A stretch of 64,000 bases of DNA, taken from Brienomyrus brachyistius. Its lineage: Eukaryota > Chordata > Actinopteri > Osteoglossiformes > Mormyridae. The translations under genes were made by a program, and so were the position numbers. The DNA is taken from the NCBI RefSeq assembly GCF_023856365.1, contig NC_064535.1:15263863-15327862 (forward strand), read 5' to 3'. Below, in pieces: positions 58,986-64,000 of the stretch (position 1 is its first letter; every line of letters starts with the position of its first letter). The notes under the pieces are model-generated. The model saw nothing but the letters and a program-made list of their open reading frames with translations. It was not told where the DNA came from and searched no databases.

Positions 58986-59519
58986 GCCCCCCTTTTTATC
59001 ACAATGGCACACAATTTACACCACTCTCCACATGATGGCAGTGTTGCTCAACTGAAAACCTCCAAGTCCTCGCTGTCATAACTCGCACCTGTACCAAAGC
59101 ATAAATGAACAAAGCCCACCAGAAAACAAACAGCTTTGAAGAGACATAATGAAGACAGCAGCACTGTCCTGAATACATGCACTGATCAAAGGGCTTCGCC
59201 TTAACGCGCTTCTCGGGTGTTCAAAGTTGAGCTGATGAATAGGGCCAAAAAATTTGCTTTGACTTAGACTGAGACAAACACGCTGTACGACATGAAGGTT
59301 GTTTTCAGCGATGCAGGCCCGAGCCTTGGGGCCTAGAGCTGTTTGAAGTCACGGCCTTCTGGTTTACGCAGTGCTCTCTGTTGAAGTTGTGTCGTCCTTA
59401 GTGATGTGCCCCGGCTGTGTGGGCCATAGCAGCAGACCCTTTGGCAAAGCTGCCCTTAACCATGCAACTGATAATGTTCTCAGCCTACAGCATGGAGATG
59501 CAGCCCATGAAAGTAAAGT
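58986..59519. other. unannotated non-coding sequence
   Basis: No gene or repeat recognised. TCCACATGATGGCAGTG near 59028 is a weak CTCF-like word. Confidence 0.4.
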
Positions 59520-60010
59520 TGGCAGAAATACAGTATAGCTCATAGCCTAGCACATATAGCTAATGCTACAGCAGCCAAAGGCCGTTAAAAATATATATAG
59601 TAAATTGCATAGCAGTGTAGCTCTTAGCATAGTGATATGGCTAACATCACAGTAGCCCAAAGCAGTGAAAAGATACATAGAAAATTGCACAGCAGCATAG
59701 CTCTTAGCGTAGCGATATGGCTAACACCACAGTAGCCTAAGGCAGTTAACAGATATATTACAGATTGCCCTCCTTAGCATCATATCTCATATTATAGCAA
59801 TATGGCTAACACCATAGTAGCCCAAGGCAATTGAGAGATAGGTACAAATTTCCCTCATTTGTAGTATAGCTCATAGCAATATGGTCAACACTGCAGTAGC
59901 CCAAGGCAATTAATAGATATGCAACTAGTTGCATAGCGGTGCAACTCCTAGCAGCAAAGCCTATAGCACCCAAAAAGTTTAGTTCATATATAGTGTATAG
60001 AGCTGTTACC
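59520..60010 (+). repeat. about 80-bp degenerate tandem repeat, 5-6 copies
   Basis: The boxes GATATGGCTAACACCACAGT and AGCCCAAGGCAGTTAA recur with ATAGCTCTTAGC between them. The ATATGGCTAAC box or its variant falls near 59552, 59634, 59714, 59799 and 59878, a spacing of 79-85 bases. TAGC-rich sequence continues beyond both ends. Confidence 0.75.
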
Positions 60011-60178
60011 CATGTAGCTCATAGCAGAGTAGTTAACAAGTATAGCCAACAGCATAAAGTGATGTGACTTCTGACTGTGCGGCTTGCGGACCCCTGTGAT
60101 GTGTTATATATAGTCGTTCAATCTCTGGGAGTTTAGCTCTTAAGCCTTTATAGCAGTGTGCTTCATAATGTGCTCCAT

Positions 60179-60181
<3 letters not shown>

Positions 60182-60214
<33 letters not shown>
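60182..60214 (+). repeat. (GT)n microsatellite
   Basis: About 16 uninterrupted GT dinucleotides. Confidence 0.97.
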
Positions 60215-60215
<1 letters not shown>

Positions 60216-60799
60216 CTCATGGAAGGTACTGCACAGAGAGCCAGAGAGGTCACCACTTAAGAGGGGCGGGAGAGTAATGGGGAGCGGTCCCAGAGATCTG
60301 GCTCAGTGGGGTGCATCAGACAAGGACCACATCAGGGTCTGGTACCAGACCTCCTCATTTGCCTGGAGCAGCATGAGGCTCAGAAAGAGAGCTGCCAAGA
60401 GATGAAGGCAGCAGATAAATCAGGAGACCATTCCAATCCAGGAGACTGGATAATCCAATTCATTAGATCCATCAAATTATCTCAGAGACAAGGACAGCCT
60501 ACCTTTCGAAGGATCAGAGGTGGAAGCAGCCCTGGCAAAAGGGACCAGGTGTTTGGGGAAAAAAGAGAAACTGACCAATCAGGGCTCCCTCTCAGGGGTC
60601 CGACGTGAAGTCGTATCTTTTTCTTGATTTTTTTCTTGCTATACTATAATCCTTCACCATATTATAGATCAATACCACATATTTACCTTCCACAAATTAA
60701 TAGGACATGTTATAAAGAGGAAATCACATTTATGACAGTTCCATTTTATTTAAGAAATTTCTTGTTTGATTTTATGTTTTAATGTAATATATCTTCTCT
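60215..60799. other. unannotated non-coding sequence
   Basis: No gene recognised. Overlapping plus frames at 60184-60405 and 60306-60608 have no known domain. Confidence 0.4.
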
Positions 60800-61052
60800 A
60801 TGTGTGTGGACATTGTATGTTATCCCTGTGTCGTCATGGGGTTTCCTTCAGATTCTCATGGTAAATTAGACTTGAATGATGTGTATGTGTGAATATTGTG
60901 ATAGGGTGGTGCCCCATCCTGGGTTCCCTGCCTTGAACCCGTCACTTCTGGGATAGGCTCAGGACCCCCGCAACCCCGCATAGGACAAGCAGGTAAAGAA
61001 AATGGATGGATGGATGGATGGATGGATGGATGGATGGATGGATGGATGGATG
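60800..61052 (+). mobile_element. L2-type LINE/SINE 3' end with (GGAT)n tail
   Basis: TGTGTGGACATTGTATGTTA, GTCATGGGGTTTCC, ATAGGGTGGTGCCCCATCC, GGGATAGGCTCAGGACCCCC and TAGGACAAGCAGGTAAAG lead into about 12 copies of GGAT at 61003-61052. It is slightly shorter in the middle than the copy at 55208. Confidence 0.8.
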
Positions 61053-61489
61053 AATTAATGCCTTTATAATACTGACACCACTACAGGACTGAGAAGCAAG
61101 AGGCTTATCTTGAAGTTCTCATATGTAAATCAGAAATTTCTAGAAGCAACACTAGGTACTGTATGTTGGCTTGTGGAACTTGATGTTCTTTCCTTCTGTC
61201 ATAGGAGACGTCAACAAAATCATTCAGGTTTTACCGTCACAGCAAAATTGCATCCATTCTATGCTGTTTCTTGACAATCTAACTCTTCCCAAATTGCAAA
61301 AAAAGTGAATTTATCGAAATTCTTTAACAAACAAACTGATTCTGAAACTTGCCAGTATGCCTGGTTTGGAATTCATAAGCAATTTCACCTAAACCTTAAT
61401 GGTGAGGACAAGGAGGGCTGATTAGCTTTAGCTGAAACAGTCAGAATTATGTTCCACTAGTGTTAAGCAGCACAGATTTTCACCTCGAG
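61053..61489. other. unannotated non-coding sequence
   Basis: No gene or repeat recognised. Confidence 0.4.
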
Positions 61490-61700
61490 TTTGTAAAACG
61501 GGAGCTGTAACTGAAGCGGGGAGCTCATGTCAGGGGAATTTGCATAAGAAGCACGAATGATTCCATATGCATGAAAATCTGTTTTTCACGAGAGCGGATC
61601 TCTGCGCGCAGGCTCGGGATCTCGCGGCGCCGCTTCGCCGACCGAAAGTCGGCCGGAATCGCCGGCATTCTGTTCGACGATCCCTGAGACACTGCAGCCA
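61490..61700. promoter_or_regulatory. octamer plus CpG-dense segment
   Basis: A perfect octamer ATTTGCAT (61538-61545) and CATATGCATGAAAATC are followed by CpG-dense sequence (CTCGCGGCGCCGCTTCGCCG, GTCGGCCGGAATCGCCGGC). The combination is unlike the flanks and suggests a regulatory element. This is inferred. Confidence 0.3.
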
Positions 61701-63477
61701 GGACGCCGGCCCCTAAATCCTGCCTGACATGCCAGCGTCAGAGAGCCTTACCAGGAGCATGGGGAAAATTCTCAGTGGGCTGCCTGGACTGTAGGCTGTT
61801 GATGAGGGTTGGGAAATGCAAAATTTACCAGCAGCACCTCCTCCCCTGACAAAATATATACCTTCCCCCCTGGCCCTGCCGGACATCACCATCACACCCC
61901 TTTCCTGGTAGCCCCTTACAGAGTCAACTGAGCGAAAGGCTGTTGGAGGAGGGCACCCAGTGCTTAACTGTAACATTCTTGCATACAAAAGGCATTGTCC
62001 TACGCATGGCATGACCTCTCCCCGCACAACAGGCTGCAGCAATCGGGGGGGGTGGAGCGCTCATGGCGGAAAGATCACCTCCCTGATACGTTGGGGGTAC
62101 CTGCCCCTCCTCCTGTTCTCTTTCTGGGCTACATTGGGTTAAGCGACGTCAATAGGCCTGACAGGAAGCAGGAGGTCATTGTGACCAAGTGTGAACAAGA
62201 TCGCTTAAGGATGATGACAGTTTTCTAACAAGCTAGAAAGCTCTTTTTCCATCAGCTAATATTTTTCTAATATCGTACATGAGATGACATAAATAGGAAT
62301 AATGGCCTTGATGCCATTTTAGTTATTCTAAATATCATTTTTAATTAAGAATCCTGCCAACCTGAGATGGAAAAGTTGTCATAAGATGGATTTTAGATTA
62401 CAAAGGCACAGAATCAAATCATTCAGTTTAAGCTCTTATTGTGTCAGGTTTACACTATTTTACTCAGGAGTGTCATATTTATTATGACTTACAGTGTTTT
62501 GTGGCACTGGGTCTGCGAACACTCACTCTCCTGAATCCACTGGATTTTGTCCAGTAGACCTTCCAAACATCCACCATGCTGACCTCCACAAATACTGAAA
62601 CCCCAACCATCACATAGTGCGAGTTTTGAACCATCCCTGCATCCATCCTTCGTTAACATTCAAAATTATACAAATTACCCAGAATCCATAGCAGAGGGGG
62701 GTATTTGCATGCCGGTCTATGATGCAGCAAGAGATCAGGATTAAATGTCAGAGTTGATGTCCCGTAACAGGGGACACCTTAACACGACACCTGCACATGA
62801 TGCTCCTGTGTCCTGTATGCTCTCGCGTTACGCTGTTAATCTTGCAAGGAGTTCCGAGCGCTTCTGGAAGGAGATCACAAGGGGAGAAGGTGTCCTGTCC
62901 TCCCTCTCCTGCTGCGGCCCAGGGGTGGAGAAGAGCATGTGTTGCAGCTACTGTTCCGCATCCAAACCAAGACGCTACTTGTCAAACAGAGGGATCCTCT
63001 TAGAGCCAAGACCTCCACAAAAACCGGGCATGGGTTGAGGTGGGGGTGGGGGTGCACACCTGCCACTTTACTCCCAGTCAAGTATCGTTTGCAATAAAGT
63101 GTGCCGTGGAAGATTCCAGAAATACACGTCGGTGCGTCCTCCCTTCCGACGGCGCGTGACATTGCCCGTCGGAGTGTGTCAGACACGCTTCCCCCCCCCC
63201 CCCCCCCCCCCAAGCTCAGATGGAAAAGCAGAGCCGTTCTGATTTGACAGCAATCTTCTTGAAGTTAAGCTGTAGACACCAGGATCAAAGCGGCACCCGT
63301 GCCCACTAAAAATGGCCCCTCACGCTGATTGGTTTTGGCTTTGATTTCCCATGATGCCCTTCCCTTGATGCACTGATACCCATGTGCGAGGGGAAGGTTT
63401 TTAATGGAGTTTGAGCATGAACCATGACATCCCACGGTGATGGAGCCACAAGGTGTAGCAGAGCCTTGACTTCACTG
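61701..63477. other. unannotated non-coding sequence
   Basis: No supportable gene. The C21 run at 63191-63211 lies inside. The minus frames at 61713-62042 and 62875-63213 and the plus frames at 62745-63038 show no known domain. Confidence 0.4.
63191..63211 (+). repeat. C21 homopolymer
   Basis: Twenty-one consecutive C. Confidence 0.97.
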
Positions 63478-63592
63478 ACCACAGCTGCACACCAACTGCA
63501 TGAATCACGATGACCATAGTGTCATGATAGAGGCCCCCTGCATCCACCACAGCTGCACGCCAACTGCATGAACCATGATGACCACAGTCAAT
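63478..63592 (+). repeat. two-copy tandem duplication, 68-bp period
   Basis: ACAGCTGCACACCAACTGCA at 63481 recurs as ACAGCTGCACGCCAACTGCA at 63549, each followed by TGAA(T/C)CA(C/T)GATGACCA. Only two copies are visible. Confidence 0.85.
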
Positions 63593-64000
63593 ATGTTTAC
63601 ATGCACAGCTAATTCGAGCTACGGTTATAGCTCAACTACACCATTTATTCGGGCTGCTGTCCTTGTCCCAGTATACATACGCGGGAGAGGAATCGACTTA
63701 TTGACTAAAGTATGTCCATCTCCGCTACAATAGGTGGCGATATGGCTCCTTTCAGCTTGTTAGTATTGGGTTTTTCTGGTTGACCTATTATGCCACAGAC
63801 ATAAAAAATAATAAAATTAATAATAATGGATGCATGGACAAATGAAGTCACACAAGCTTTAATTGCGATCTGGTCGGAAAAGCAGATACAATAAGATCAG
63901 GATAGCATAACAAGAAATAATTTTGTACAATATACTATGACAGCACAGTATTGGAACATTTTCAAATATTGCAAAGTGACTTTGTTGTATAAATATTGGG
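63593..64000. other. unannotated sequence, possibly a dispersed repeat
   Basis: ATGTTTACATGCACAGCTAA then TTCGAGCTACGGTTATAGC begins a stretch resembling fish repeats that start GTTTACATGCAC. I could not define its end or class. No gene. Confidence 0.35.

Overview
This 64 kb window looks like vertebrate, most probably teleost, nuclear DNA from an intergenic or long intronic region. I found no protein-coding gene I can defend, no bacterial-type gene organisation and no RNA gene. The reasons for calling it teleost are: many 3' ends of an L2/Maui-type LINE family with GGATAAGCGG-like tails running into (GGAT)n; Tc1/mariner remnants; small DNA-transposon derivatives; dense (CA)n, (TATC)n and (GGAT)n microsatellites; and AT-rich, homeodomain-site-rich stretches resembling developmental non-coding elements. 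The species cannot be fixed from the sequence.

Layout. 1-10 kb: mostly unannotated sequence with pyrimidine-rich tracts (270-800, 7451-7880, 8628-8800), LINE scraps, the first copy of a dispersed TCCCCACA palindromic repeat (5047-5372) and a CpG-dense patch (9000-9270). 10-22 kb: a compound tetranucleotide microsatellite (10223-10395), a second TCCCCACA repeat copy (16461-16765), a 21-bp minisatellite (19085-19335) and a short Tc1-like element with both ends (21000-21525). 22-34 kb: a 157-bp near-perfect palindrome (22573-22729), an AT-rich enhancer-like block (27230-27760), a 24-bp minisatellite with 120-bp higher-order period (28482-28789) and a short interstitial TTAGGG tract (31666-31692). 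34-36 kb: a 1.7 kb array of about 43 copies of a 40-bp unit. 36-48 kb: largely unique-looking DNA with a 38-bp minisatellite (40091-40262) and a 676-bp element with inverted ends and a candidate TAA target duplication (46990-47665). 48.5-50.4 kb: a 1.8 kb array of about 42 copies of a 43-bp unit. 53-54.5 kb: a decayed Tc1/mariner transposase gene. 55-61 kb: a repeat nest with an L2 3' end, a minus-strand LTR-retrotransposon relic with a tRNA-Leu primer-binding site, two further TCCCCACA copies and an 80-bp tandem repeat. 61-64 kb: mostly unique-looking DNA with a CpG-dense/octamer segment.

The most striking structure is the 30-bp minisatellite at 53653-54042. It is an in-frame, 13-fold tandem amplification of the transposase codons for the conserved MVWGAI motif, and it sits inside the dead transposase gene. 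The window as a whole is unusually rich in minisatellites (seven arrays with periods 21, 24, 30, 38, 40, 43 and about 80 bp) and in very long G or C homopolymers. Everything about conservation, enhancer activity or CTCF binding is inference from sequence composition and motif memory.
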